A DNA stretch of 35,304 nucleotides from Candidatus Wildermuthbacteria bacterium RIFCSPHIGHO2_02_FULL_45_25 (GTDB lineage Bacteria > Patescibacteriota > Minisyncoccia > Minisyncoccales > UBA10102): the NCBI GenBank assembly GCA_001823215.1, contig MHTV01000006.1, forward strand, positions 1-35,304. Reading direction: 5' to 3'. A program made the translations under genes and the position numbers. Shown in pieces: positions 8,243-17,653 of this stretch. Within the stretch, counting starts at the first letter, position 1, and the number at the start of each line of letters is the position of its first letter. Below the pieces are notes generated by a model, which worked only from the letters and a program-made list of their open reading frames with translations, was not told the DNA's origin and ran no database searches.

Positions 8243-8524
8243 TTACAAAGATTGCATTTCCCGATCTATTCCTTGAAGTTCTGCTTCCAGTCCCGCATCC
8301 AATTCAATCGCTTCTAAATCTTTTTCAATCGCACCAGTCAGATCAGAAGGAGGCGCCGAAGGACTTGTTTGCAAGGTGGGAGTCGGCAGAGGAGAAACCG
8401 CAGGATATGCCTGAAACTCATTCTGCAATTTTTTTTGTTGCGTCAGAAGAAAAGCAAGCCCTCCAATCAAGATGAGAACTCCTCCCACTCCAAGAACGCT
8501 ATAGATAATTTTTTTGTTATTCAT
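8243..8524 (-). CDS. Hypothetical single-TM protein
   Basis: TM IIYSVLGVGGVLILIGGLAFLL, then a Pro/Thr-rich linker. Confidence 0.6.
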   Translation of the reverse strand: MNNKKIIYSVLGVGGVLILIGGLAFLLTQQKKLQNEFQAYPAVSPLPTPTLQTSPSAPPSDLTGAIEKDLEAIELDAGLEAELQGIDREMQSL

Positions 8525-8527
8525 ATA

Positions 8528-9331
8528 TTATTCGATTTCAGTTTCCGAATCTTCGACCTCAAGCTCATCCACGCGTGGAATCTTCGCCAGAGATTTCAAG
8601 GATTCATGCGCCGCGTCTCGCGCTAAAGAAATGCTTGTTTTCACTGCCTCCAAATCCGCGCGCAACCGATCGCGTTCCGCTTGAATATCGGTCTTGAGCT
8701 CTTGCGCATTATCCGCTTGAAATTCGTACACTTTTCCGGCTTGCGTCTGAACTGAACTTCGCGCGGCTTCAATTGCCGCTTTCGCCTCCGCAATCTTCGC
8801 TCGAACCTCCGCGACATCCTGTCCATTGGCCGCAGCTTTATCCGCTCTTTGTTCAATACGCTCAACAGCTTCCGTCAGTTTGTCGGTAACTTTTTCAAAA
8901 TGCTTGGTTATTCTGTCATTCACTTTATTAAGAGCATCATACAAATGCTCTGCCGTTTTTCTCTTTTTACTATCCTTGATACCCTCCAAGCGTTTTTTCA
9001 CTTCTTCCCTTTTTTCCTCCAGACGAGTTTTCACTTCTTCCCGCTTTGCCTCAAGTTTTGCCTTGAACTCTTCTTTCTTTTTCTCTACTTGATCCTTCGC
9101 CATTTCCCGCCGTTCATTGAACGCTTTTACTGTTTCCTTCTCAATCTTGGAAACACGGTGAATCGCATTTTCCCGCATTGCCCGCTCTGTTTTTTCATTC
9201 ATCTGATTCTGCGCCTCCTTCAAATGATTTTCCGCGTCCTCTTTCACTCGTAAAGAATCGAATATCTGCGCGTGTACGCTCTGCCCTATCGCAAGTGCCA
9301 TGATCGCCATAAGAAAAATAATTCGCTTCAT
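8528..9331 (-). CDS. Secreted coiled-coil protein
   Basis: Signal peptide MKRIIFLMAIMALAIGQSVHAQ; repeated (K/R)EEVK(T/K)RLE heptads. Confidence 0.7.
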   Translation of the reverse strand: MKRIIFLMAIMALAIGQSVHAQIFDSLRVKEDAENHLKEAQNQMNEKTERAMRENAIHRVSKIEKETVKAFNERREMAKDQVEKKKEEFKAKLEAKREEVKTRLEEKREEVKKRLEGIKDSKKRKTAEHLYDALNKVNDRITKHFEKVTDKLTEAVERIEQRADKAAANGQDVAEVRAKIAEAKAAIEAARSSVQTQAGKVYEFQADNAQELKTDIQAERDRLRADLEAVKTSISLARDAAHESLKSLAKIPRVDELEVEDSETEIE

Positions 9332-9398
9332 GAAAAATTAAAATACATTAATTATATACAAACAAAAACCTTTGCGACAATCTTGGATTATCTTCAAG

Positions 9399-9427
9399 TT
9401 GCCGATTTTCACTCCTATAGTTATAAT
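9399..9427 (+). promoter_or_regulatory. Promoter TTGCCG-17-TATAAT for the plus-strand reductase gene
   Basis: ttgccg attttcactcctatagt TATAAT, ~32 nt before the ATG at 9459. Confidence 0.6.
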
Positions 9428-9458
9428 TATACCAAGCCATTCTTGAAGAACAAGCGCT

Positions 9459-10145
9459 ATGAAACTTACCTTTGTGGAAAAACAGCGGGAAACGAAAGAT
9501 TGCTTTTCTTTTTTCTTTCAAACCGAACAACCCATTTCATGGAAAGCAGGGCAATATCTTCATATTACCCTCCCTCACCAGAATCCAGATGCCAGAGGGA
9601 TTAAACGATATGTTACGATTGCTTCCGCTCCTTATGAAGGCCACATTCGGATTACCATGCGTATTGATCCCCTCCATTCAAGCAGTTTTAAAAAAGCTCT
9701 TATGGACTTGCGCAAGGGTGAGAGTATGGAATCCAGCGATCCGCGAGGCAATTTTACTGTAGATGACCCATCGCAACCTATGATTTGGATCGCGGGAGGA
9801 ATCGGCATTACCCCTTATCGCTCGATTCTTGCAGATTTAGATTATCGCCGCGAACCAATCAACGTACAACTTTTATACGCCAACCGAGACCGGGATATTG
9901 TCTTTAAGGATACTCTGGAAAACATCGCGCGCACTCATGAACATTTTCGCATCTCCTACGCGGTGGATCCGATACGCATCAACGCCGATTTCATACACAA
10001 AAACGTTCCCGATCTTGCCCTCCCCATTTTTTATCTTTCAGGCCCTCTGTCAATGGTCAATATGTTGGAGCAAGAACTTCATGTCCTCGGTATTCCAGAT
10101 ACCCGCATCAAGACAGATCATTTCCCTGGATATGAAGCGATCTAG
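9459..10145 (+). CDS. Ferredoxin-NAD(P)H reductase-like FAD/NAD-binding oxidoreductase
   Basis: WKAGQYLHITLPH, RYVTIASAP, WIAGGIGITPYRSILADL, YLSGPLSMVNMLEQEL. Confidence 0.88.
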   Translation: MKLTFVEKQRETKDCFSFFFQTEQPISWKAGQYLHITLPHQNPDARGIKRYVTIASAPYEGHIRITMRIDPLHSSSFKKALMDLRKGESMESSDPRGNFTVDDPSQPMIWIAGGIGITPYRSILADLDYRREPINVQLLYANRDRDIVFKDTLENIARTHEHFRISYAVDPIRINADFIHKNVPDLALPIFYLSGPLSMVNMLEQELHVLGIPDTRIKTDHFPGYEAI

Positions 10146-10188
10146 CATCGAGAAGTAATCTTCTTCCAAAAAGATTCTGAACTAACTA

Positions 10189-10216
10189 TTGACTTTAGGC
10201 CCCCACAATCTACAAT
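10189..10216 (+). promoter_or_regulatory. Promoter TTGACT-16-TACAAT
   Basis: tTTGACT ttaggcccccacaatc TACAAT. Confidence 0.6.
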
Positions 10217-10222
10217 AGATAG

Positions 10223-10417
10223 TGAGAAGCGATATCAAATCAATGCGCGAATTTTCGCAAGGGTCCTCGCGTAACTTCTCTAATATGTGGACTCTGAAAG
10301 TTTTCAAAGCATTTCCCTTTGAAAACTATAAGGAAGTTCATATCTCTATATGTTCGGAGATAAAAAACAGCCCGCCTAGTCATCACGCTTCAGGGCGCCT
10401 CACGGCGCCCTGTTTTT
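10223..10417 (+). ncRNA. Candidate structured ncRNA of unknown family
   Basis: Promoter upstream. Hairpins AGTTTTCAAAG-7-CTTTGAAAACT, TATCTC-10-GAGATA and AACTTC/GAAGTT; closing GAAGCG/CGCTTC. Ends in terminator CAGGGCGCC-tcac-GGCGCCCTG-TTTTT. No plausible CDS. Confidence 0.6.
10391..10417 (+). terminator. Intrinsic terminator
   Basis: cagggcgcc-tcac-ggcgccctg-ttttt. Confidence 0.85.
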
Positions 10418-10478
10418 ATTGTTTCCCATGAGAAAAAGCGCGCGGATTCATCTCTGCGCGCTTTTTCTCATTCACTTT

Positions 10479-10640
10479 CTACTCTCCAATCTCTTTCTTG
10501 AGCTGTTCAAACGTATGTTTCTTTGCTTCCATTACTGATTGTCCGCTTGCCTTCGAGGCCTGCTCAAACGTTTTTTCGGTAATATTTTGTGGATTGCCCA
10601 TATCATCTTTGGGCATTCCGCATCCGCAGTTGTAACACAT
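10479..10640 (-). CDS. Small Cys-rich protein (53 aa)
   Basis: Reverse translation MCYNCGCGMPKDDMGNPQNITEKTFEQASKASGQSVMEAKKHTFEQLKKEIGE*. Too short for the ORF track. Confidence 0.75.
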   Translation of the reverse strand: MCYNCGCGMPKDDMGNPQNITEKTFEQASKASGQSVMEAKKHTFEQLKKEIGE

Positions 10641-10703
10641 AGCTTTGATCTGATGGTATCACTCAAACCAATTTATATTCCAATATCGTCTGACCTTTGT
10701 GCT

Positions 10704-11588
10704 TTACTCTTTTCCTTCTACGTCAACTAATTCCACTTCAAAGATAAGTTTTGCGTTTGGAGGAATAACATCCCCATAACCAGCTGGCCCATATCCTAAT
10801 TCCGAAGGAATAATCAGCTTCCGCTTCCCCCCCTCTTTCATGCCTCCAATCCCTAATTCCCATCCTCGAATCACACGCCCGGCTCCCAATTGAAACGTAA
10901 ACGTTTCCCCCCGATCATACGAGCTATCAAATTTTTCCCCATTTTCCAGCCGCCCTTCATAATGCACCTTAAGAACATCCCCTGTCGCCGCCTCGGCTCC
11001 GTCCCCTTGTTCAATATCCTGAATAAGCAATTCAACGTTCGTTCCGACTTGCGCCGTAAGTATTTCTCCGCAGGAAATGATCACGTCTTTTTGCTCTTCT
11101 GATTGGCGTAGCGTCAATGAAAGAGGCAGTCGCGCGAGCAAATCTTTCAAAGGAGCTTCTACCGTAGTGGTAGATCCTCTGATTTGAAACTGCTCCAACC
11201 ACGCGGCAGATTCCAGATCGAAGAGGCGCTCTCCTGCTTCATGGCATGTTCCCTGATACAGAGCAGCCGGCCGCAACACCGCATCCCCGTCTCCTTCCAC
11301 AGCAAACGTAACTTCGGTGGCACCATCTGTCTTGCCAACAAACATCGCCCTTCCTCCTGCTTTCAAGTCCTTTTGAGGATGCATGTCAAAAGCGATCGCC
11401 CTGGTTTCCAATGCCGCCATCGCAGATGAAGGAAGAGGATTTACCGATCCCAAATAATCAGAACTATCTCTCGACAAGAATGTTCTGCTCGTATAATACA
11501 AAGCAATTCCTCCGCCGATAATGAGCGCAAATATCAATGGGATGAGAGGCAATGTCCGTCCGCTTTGGAATTTCATGGGTATATTCAT
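10704..11588 (-). CDS. Membrane-anchored FKBP-type peptidyl-prolyl isomerase with extra N-terminal domain
   Basis: [86 protein letters not shown]. Confidence 0.93.
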   Translation of the reverse strand: MNIPMKFQSGRTLPLIPLIFALIIGGGIALYYTSRTFLSRDSSDYLGSVNPLPSSAMAALETRAIAFDMHPQKDLKAGGRAMFVGKTDGATEVTFAVEGDGDAVLRPAALYQGTCHEAGERLFDLESAAWLEQFQIRGSTTTVEAPLKDLLARLPLSLTLRQSEEQKDVIISCGEILTAQVGTNVELLIQDIEQGDGAEAATGDVLKVHYEGRLENGEKFDSSYDRGETFTFQLGAGRVIRGWELGIGGMKEGGKRKLIIPSELGYGPAGYGDVIPPNAKLIFEVELVDVEGKE

Positions 11589-11619
11589 AACTATCTAATT
11601 GATTTATAATACCTCGCTT

Positions 11620-12330
11620 TTATTGTTTCACCATTTGAGAGATCGCGTCAAATGCCTCGTCCGCGTTTTCGACCAACTGATAAATCTTCATGTCGTCTTT
11701 AGCTATCGCTTCGTATGTTTCGTACAAATTCTGCTCGATCCAAGTAAGCAATGGCGACCAATAATCTTTTCCGATTAAGATAATCGGAACTGGTTCAATT
11801 TTTTTTGTTTGCACCAATGTTACGATTTCGAAAAATTCATCTAATGTTCCAAATCCTCCAGGGAAGAATACGTAGACTTCCGAGGCAAATGCCAACATCA
11901 CCTTCCGGACAAAAAAGTAATAAAACGCTGCTGATTCTTTCACATATTCATTCGTTCGCTGTTCCGCCTTCAATCGGATATTTAACCCTGCGGATTGTCC
12001 TCCCGCTTGCCATGCTCCTCTGTTCGCGGCCTCCATAATTCCAGGCCCTCCCCCCGTAATAATCGCGAAGCCCGCCATGGAAAGTTGATACGCTAATTTG
12101 GTAGCTTCCTGATACAGAGCATGCTCGAATCCGTAGCGGGCGCTTCCAAAGAAAGTTGCCGTTAAACCGTAATTGCGCAAGAAATGGAATCCCGTCATGA
12201 ACTCTTCCATGATCTTCTGCAGACGTTCCGATTCCTCAAGTTCGTTTGGATCGGAAAGATTGAGTTCTTCAATACGGGAACCGGTAAAGCAAATTTGATT
12301 CGGCTGACGTTTTGTTTTTTTGTGAGCCAT
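11620..12330 (-). CDS. LOG-family (TIGR00730-like) protein
   Basis: ITGGGPGIMEAANRGAWQAGGQSAGLNI and FFPGGFGTLDEFFEIVTLVQT. Confidence 0.92.
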   Translation of the reverse strand: MAHKKTKRQPNQICFTGSRIEELNLSDPNELEESERLQKIMEEFMTGFHFLRNYGLTATFFGSARYGFEHALYQEATKLAYQLSMAGFAIITGGGPGIMEAANRGAWQAGGQSAGLNIRLKAEQRTNEYVKESAAFYYFFVRKVMLAFASEVYVFFPGGFGTLDEFFEIVTLVQTKKIEPVPIILIGKDYWSPLLTWIEQNLYETYEAIAKDDMKIYQLVENADEAFDAISQMVKQ

Positions 12331-12354
12331 ACAGAGATTTCATCATTACATCAA

Positions 12355-13494
12355 TTATGAAGAAGATTTGATTGCCAGACGCGCGGCTCCCAAACCAAAC
12401 AGGACTGCAAAGAAAGAAAGCGCCCATCCCATGACAGGCACGGACGCAAGCAAAGAAAAGACAAGCAATCCTGCAATGAATTTTCCATATAAGGGAACTT
12501 GCCAACGGATACGTGCCAAATCAAACAATACCACACCAATCCACATCATCACAAGGATACGCGCGGTATACAAGATCAGGGAGGAAAGCGTCAGTAATAT
12601 AACCCCCAAAGGGATTCCCACAATTGTAAGAATCAGCAACCCTGCCACAATGGGAATAATAAGGAGCGCGGAAATACCCTTGCGAAACACTTGCCATTTG
12701 CGATGAGAAAGAGCTTCAATGCTTCGTTGAGAAAAACCAGGGAAAAACCGCGTTACAACGAACCCCAACACAAGCGTGGTAAGAAAATGAATCGCTGCCA
12801 CGATTGGTTGCCACATACTCCAACCAGACCAGCCAAGCCATTGCACAATGCTCTGTGCGCCAAGCGGTTCATACTGGCTTACGATTCCTCCAAGACCGCT
12901 GGGATTGGCGATGGAAGCGGAATTCTTGCTCCAATACGTAATGTCTTTCTGCACCGATGCCCCATGAGTAAACCGAATCGTATCCACCGCAGCTTCAATG
13001 GCGCCGCCCACCGGCCCGGCGATCGTAAGCGAACGGCCGCCGGTTTTGATATTTCCAAACACCGACCCTTCCAAAGTCATATTCCCTCCGGCTGTTATAA
13101 CATTCCGCCCGACAGCCGAAGAATTGGTAGCATCAATGTTCATCGCAGCTACCGTAAGATTTCTTCCGACAGTTCCGCTTAAAATAAACTGACCTGCAAG
13201 CGCTCTCACATTATTCTGCACAGTTCCAGAAATGGTTACCATTCCCCCGGCGGCGATCAAATCTCCCGTGATAATTCCAGAAACAATCACTTGTCCTCCC
13301 GCCGCATACACATCTCCATCAACCATGCCAGCGATTTCCACCGCTTCTCCAACCGCCGCGTAATCTCCTTCATAGAGCTGGCCCGCTTCCACAACTCTTC
13401 GTCCCGCTCCCCCATCTTGGTTGGCAAATACAAACGCCCCTCCAAAACAAGAGCTCGCAATAATAAATCCAGTTATCCAAAGAAATATTCGCAT
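12355..13494 (-). CDS. Bactofilin-like polymer-forming protein with C-terminal membrane domain
   Basis: Repeating beta-helix-type segment (GDVYAAGGQVIVSGIITGDLIAAGGMVTISGTV...), then several TM helices. Confidence 0.8.
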   Translation of the reverse strand: MRIFLWITGFIIASSCFGGAFVFANQDGGAGRRVVEAGQLYEGDYAAVGEAVEIAGMVDGDVYAAGGQVIVSGIITGDLIAAGGMVTISGTVQNNVRALAGQFILSGTVGRNLTVAAMNIDATNSSAVGRNVITAGGNMTLEGSVFGNIKTGGRSLTIAGPVGGAIEAAVDTIRFTHGASVQKDITYWSKNSASIANPSGLGGIVSQYEPLGAQSIVQWLGWSGWSMWQPIVAAIHFLTTLVLGFVVTRFFPGFSQRSIEALSHRKWQVFRKGISALLIIPIVAGLLILTIVGIPLGVILLTLSSLILYTARILVMMWIGVVLFDLARIRWQVPLYGKFIAGLLVFSLLASVPVMGWALSFFAVLFGLGAARLAIKSSS

Positions 13495-13535
13495 TGCATT
13501 TATTATACCTTTTTCCTTTTGTCGCACAATTGAGC

Positions 13536-14396
13536 TTAAAAACCTTGAACACATACATTAAACTCTTGAACCTGCGTATTGTATTGGTCTGTATCGCTTT
13601 TCTGGCGCTCCGCATCGGTATTATACTCCTCCCCCAATGATTGATACGCGCGAACGAGTTCTTGATAATACGCGTCGTTCACCAGATACGATTGAAGCTC
13701 TTGGCGCATCTGTTCCAAGCGCAATCGCCGCTCTTGCAAGATCATATCCATTAATTTGATTTGCATGCCCAATGATTCATCTATTCGGGGGCATGAAGAT
13801 TTAGGCAAACCAAAAACCTGCACCGCGAGCCAAGTTTTTTCTCCTTCAAACGTTCCTTCTCTTGCCGCAATTCCAATTTCCGTGAATCGCGAATGCAAGA
13901 TATTCGCGCGATGCCCGGGACTATCCATCCATGCTCGCACGATATCTTTATCATCTTCATAATTTCCCAGAGCAAGATTTTCCCCCACCGCAATATATGC
14001 ATATCCTGCATTATTCGCAAACCATATTACGTTCTTGCCGGTCGGCGTTTCATGCGCAAAATACTGTTTCTCAAACATATCTTGAACTTTTCTCTCTGCG
14101 GCTTCATTGAGTTTGTCATTTTGCATGAAATCTTCTAATCCCGCCGCTCGGCGATACGAATTCGTCCATTGCAAAATGCCCTCTAAAGTAAGCACACTCT
14201 GACTCGTGCCGCCTTGAAGCCGTCTTAAAGAATCCGGAGCAAGCGTCTGATCCCCAGATTCCGACTGACGAGAAGAGAAACCATCTTTTATGGATTGAAC
14301 CTCAAGCAAAAAATTCCCGGGCAATCCGTTTTCGATCCCCGCAAATACCAGCGCAGCCATTCCCAGAACAAGAAAAACCAGAACAGCGAATTTCAT
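13536..14396 (-). CDS. Secreted CAP (SCP/PR1) domain protein
   Basis: LNEAAERKVQDMFEKQYFAHETPTGKN...VGENLALGNYEDDKDIVRAWMDSPGHRANILHSRFTEIGIA. Confidence 0.92.
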   Translation of the reverse strand: MKFAVLVFLVLGMAALVFAGIENGLPGNFLLEVQSIKDGFSSRQSESGDQTLAPDSLRRLQGGTSQSVLTLEGILQWTNSYRRAAGLEDFMQNDKLNEAAERKVQDMFEKQYFAHETPTGKNVIWFANNAGYAYIAVGENLALGNYEDDKDIVRAWMDSPGHRANILHSRFTEIGIAAREGTFEGEKTWLAVQVFGLPKSSCPRIDESLGMQIKLMDMILQERRLRLEQMRQELQSYLVNDAYYQELVRAYQSLGEEYNTDAERQKSDTDQYNTQVQEFNVCVQGF

Positions 14397-14488
14397 ACTA
14401 TACCTATACTATCAAACAATCACCGCGAGGGCGATTGCTCTATTCCTGTGAATGCATTTTCTCATGCAATCCCGGAAACGATATTTCT

Positions 14489-15385
14489 TTATCTTGCTAC
14501 CTGTTTGATAATATCTTTTACAAAATCAATCGGCACCGCAAAACTGATATTTTCCGATCCTCGCACAGTCGCCACATTTACCCCAATCACTCTCCCCTGC
14601 AAATCAGCAAGCGGACCTCCTGAATTTCCCGGATTAATCGCAGCGTCTGTTTGAATCACGTTTTGCAACTTTTCCGTGCCAGAGTTGCCCATAGCTTCCA
14701 GATTGCGATTTAATCCGGAAACAATACCAATAGATACCGAATTACTGTACTCACCTAACGCATTTCCTACGGCAAATACAAACTGTCCTAATCGCAAATT
14801 GGAAGAATTTCCCAATTCAGAAGCGGGATAGTTTTCGCCGTCAATCTTCAAAACCGCAAAATCCAAATCAGAATCCCGATACATCACTGCTCCCTGCTTT
14901 TGCGTTCCATCTGAAAGAAGCACCGTATAATCCGCTTGAGTATCCTCCACAACATGGCGATTGGTGGCAATATATCCATCGGAAGTAATCAAAAAGCCAG
15001 TGCCAGCTCCCACTTGTTGACGTTCCGTTCCGCGCTGACGATATCGCGGGATACGCAAATCAAAATCACGGAAAAAAGGATCTTCTCCAAATGGATTCTC
15101 ATACACAATTTCAAGTTTTGGCACATCTTTGGTAATCACCACCGACACAACGCTCGGGACTACCCGCTCCACTGCCAAAGGCAGCTGATCCTCGGGAGAT
15201 CCGGCCTGTTTATCATTCTCCGCAGATTTCTGCATTTGCGTTTCCAGATGCTCCACACGCGCACGCAAATCCCGCAAAGCGGCGTACGCATTGAAGGGAG
15301 CAATATATCCTTCAAACTGCGCGACATACAGCGTCGCAATGAAAAGCGCCAAAACCATTCCAATGACTAAAGATAAGAGTTTCAT
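14489..15385 (-). CDS. HtrA/DegP-like trypsin-type serine protease (no PDZ evident)
   Basis: TGFLITSDGYIATNRHVVED, DLDFAVLKID, NVIQTDAAINPGNSGGPLADLQGRVIGVN. Confidence 0.93.
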   Translation of the reverse strand: MKLLSLVIGMVLALFIATLYVAQFEGYIAPFNAYAALRDLRARVEHLETQMQKSAENDKQAGSPEDQLPLAVERVVPSVVSVVITKDVPKLEIVYENPFGEDPFFRDFDLRIPRYRQRGTERQQVGAGTGFLITSDGYIATNRHVVEDTQADYTVLLSDGTQKQGAVMYRDSDLDFAVLKIDGENYPASELGNSSNLRLGQFVFAVGNALGEYSNSVSIGIVSGLNRNLEAMGNSGTEKLQNVIQTDAAINPGNSGGPLADLQGRVIGVNVATVRGSENISFAVPIDFVKDIIKQVAR

Positions 15386-15410
15386 GAGAATAATTCAAAG
15401 TTGAAGAGCC

Positions 15411-15433
15411 AAAACGCCCTCCAGGGCGTTTTA
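15411..15433 (-). terminator. Intrinsic terminator-like hairpin after the large surface protein gene
   Basis: aaaacgccct-cc-agggcgtttt. Confidence 0.65.
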
Positions 15434-15449
15434 GCTTTATCAATCTTTC

Positions 15450-17567
15450 TTAGGACGGCAATATGGCAGTTCCGTCAATATACTTAAATCGTTGATACCC
15501 GCGTCGTACTAAGAAAAATAGAAAGAGCAAAGAAATCGAAAAGAGCATAAAAAGCGGTAAACTAGAATCCCACAGAGAACCTATAACTCCAGCTGCAGCT
15601 GTGAAGGCGCCTGTGAATCCTTGAAAACCTCCTTTGCCTCGCGAAAGAACGTTTGAAGATCCGAGTGCCTTAAGCACATCCCTCACTTCAATTTGCCGTT
15701 CACTTTCGGCCGTGTATCCTCCTCTTGTTACCTGTACTCTTGCTTTGTATGTTCCAGGAGTTTCATACAAGCAAAGATTGTATTCCGTAAGCGTGGTGCT
15801 AGTGAGCGTGCGCACGCTATCCCATGCTTCTCCTTTCCCGCACGAAATACGATATGTGATTTCCCCTTGCGCAGTCCCGATAACATCAGCTGTTAACACA
15901 ACATCCAACGGGCTATCCCCTATTGTTGGTTCTACCCGCAATCCTACCGCTAACGGTTCCCCTCTTCCCTCTTTTTCGGAGATTATATCTCTATTGGATG
16001 GAAAAGATGAAACATACAGAATGGCAGACGCGGTACTTGCTTTCTCGGTATTATACACTCCCACGACATTCATAAGCTGCATTACGTCGGGAGGTAATAC
16101 ATCGAGTGAAGCAATTTGCGCACGGAAAAGGATAACCTTTCCTTCTCCGCCCGCTATATCTCCCAGAAAGAACGTCTGCGTAACATCTTGCAGAAGAGCT
16201 ACTCCGTCAATCTGGGCATTCCCTGCGTACGAGAGATATTCGGGAAGAAAATCGCGCAGATAGACGTTCTCTGCTTTCCCTTCTCCGGTAGAATATACTT
16301 CAATACGAAACTCCACGATGTCTGAAGGATGAACAGTTGCGCTTTTCTGCCATCCGTCTTCCCCTCTTGTTACGTTCCTCACGCTTTTTATTACCTGTAA
16401 CCCCGATGAAACCTCTGAACTCGGGATCGGACTCACCGTCGGAATCGCGCTCGGACTCGGCGAAGGTGAAACACTGGGCACCGGAGAAGGGCTTGGAGTC
16501 GGCGAAGCAGATGGAACCGGACTGTTTCCTCCGATGGATACTGAAACAGGATTTGAATTCGGAAGCGGAGTACTCGTAGCAGGCGGGCTTCCCCCTGACC
16601 TTGCTATCGGGCTCGGACTCGGACTTGGCTCTACTGTTGGAGTAGGACTTATTTCCGGCGTGGGACTTGGGGTCGGAATTGCGCTTGGTGAAGGCGATGG
16701 ACTTGGAGTCGGTGAAGAGCTTGGAGTCGGCGTTACTGTCGGAATCGGTGTTGGTGTTGGCAATGCAGTTGTTTCTTCTTGGTTTCCAAAATTCCTCCAG
16801 ATATTTCCATCCTCCACCGTTGCATGATGGCAACCGTCATCTGTCGCGGGAAACGTTTGAATCCATCCCTCTCGCGTTTCTTCGCATATCTTGTACCCTC
16901 CAGGAGCTAATCCGTAGAACCCATAAAATCCATCTGCTCCGGTTGTTGTGGAGATACTCAATCCTTCCGGCCCTTCAAGAATAATTTGCCATCCATTGAG
17001 AACAGCTTCCGTATCTTTATTCCATTCGCCATTACCGTCCATATCATCGAACTTCTTTCCGGTAATTTTGAACCCGCTCCCGCCGCACGCTTCACGCCCT
17101 TCGATTACCTTTTCGGCATCAAGAAGTCTTTCTCCATAGCGATTCAATCCTCCCCCGAAATCATTGATGACATCTCCGTAAAAGATATCCAATTGATAAC
17201 GGCAGCTTGGCCAGTCAATCTGCAATTGAAGAGATTCGCCAGGATTGATTGTTTTCGTTATGCTATCGAACAGCTGCTGCTTATCCCACAAGCCAACTTG
17301 ATAGACCGCAAAACCGACCGGATACGAACACTCTTCGGAGGCATTCGCTATACTGGCAGAAGCACTCCCCGGCATAATGGATCCGCTTAAATCATCTTCG
17401 GGATTCGGCACACAAACAGTTTGCGTTTGCGAAGTTTCTTCCAACTCTTCTGAAGCGTACGCAGGAGATGCTGTCAGAATAAAAGACTGCATAAGTATTC
17501 CGATACAAAGCAGACTACTCACGAAAAATCTCCCAGCTTTTGGATGAAGCGATGTATTGAATTCCAT
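15450..17567 (-). CDS. Large cell-surface protein: SdrD-B-like domain, Pro/Ser/Thr linker, DUF11-like and PKD-like domains, C-terminal TM
   Basis: Signal peptide after MEFNTSLHPKAGRFFVSSLL; GKKFDDMDGNGEWNKDTEAVLNGWQIILEG; PTPSPSPSPS repeats; C-terminal LFMLFSISLLFLFFLVRRG. Confidence 0.85.
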   Translation of the reverse strand: MEFNTSLHPKAGRFFVSSLLCIGILMQSFILTASPAYASEELEETSQTQTVCVPNPEDDLSGSIMPGSASASIANASEECSYPVGFAVYQVGLWDKQQLFDSITKTINPGESLQLQIDWPSCRYQLDIFYGDVINDFGGGLNRYGERLLDAEKVIEGREACGGSGFKITGKKFDDMDGNGEWNKDTEAVLNGWQIILEGPEGLSISTTTGADGFYGFYGLAPGGYKICEETREGWIQTFPATDDGCHHATVEDGNIWRNFGNQEETTALPTPTPIPTVTPTPSSSPTPSPSPSPSAIPTPSPTPEISPTPTVEPSPSPSPIARSGGSPPATSTPLPNSNPVSVSIGGNSPVPSASPTPSPSPVPSVSPSPSPSAIPTVSPIPSSEVSSGLQVIKSVRNVTRGEDGWQKSATVHPSDIVEFRIEVYSTGEGKAENVYLRDFLPEYLSYAGNAQIDGVALLQDVTQTFFLGDIAGGEGKVILFRAQIASLDVLPPDVMQLMNVVGVYNTEKASTASAILYVSSFPSNRDIISEKEGRGEPLAVGLRVEPTIGDSPLDVVLTADVIGTAQGEITYRISCGKGEAWDSVRTLTSTTLTEYNLCLYETPGTYKARVQVTRGGYTAESERQIEVRDVLKALGSSNVLSRGKGGFQGFTGAFTAAAGVIGSLWDSSLPLFMLFSISLLFLFFLVRRGYQRFKYIDGTAILPS

Positions 17568-17614
17568 AGCGACAGTTATTATGTTGATGAAACGACCTTT
17601 TGAACTTATAAAAG

Positions 17615-17653
17615 TTCTCCTTGAATGCACCTCCTTTTTGCATTCAAGGAGAA
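17615..17653 (-). promoter_or_regulatory. Leader hairpin with an SD-like sequence in its loop
   Basis: Perfect 14-bp arms ttctccttgaatgc/gcattcaaggagaa; minus-strand loop aaaaaggaggt. Confidence 0.55.

Noticed and set aside
10223-10417. Assignment of the candidate ncRNA as 6S, SRP or tmRNA
   Set aside because: Length suits 6S, but I cannot see diagnostic sequence (no SRP GGAAGGAAGCAG-type motif, no tmRNA tag or tRNA-like ends), so no family is claimed.
10222-10431. 69-aa plus-strand ORF
   Set aside because: Overlaps the structured ncRNA candidate and runs through its terminator; no protein features.
16400-16760. Short direct repeats (ggacttggagtcgg-type) that could be read as a CRISPR or tandem-repeat array
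   Set aside because: They are in-frame codons for a Pro/Ser/Thr linker in the minus-strand surface protein, with no regular spacer-repeat structure.
16534-16827. Plus-strand Gly/Leu-rich ORF and minus-strand alternative-frame Asp/Ser-rich ORF (16300-16833)
   Set aside because: Both are alternative-frame readings of the same linker repeat.
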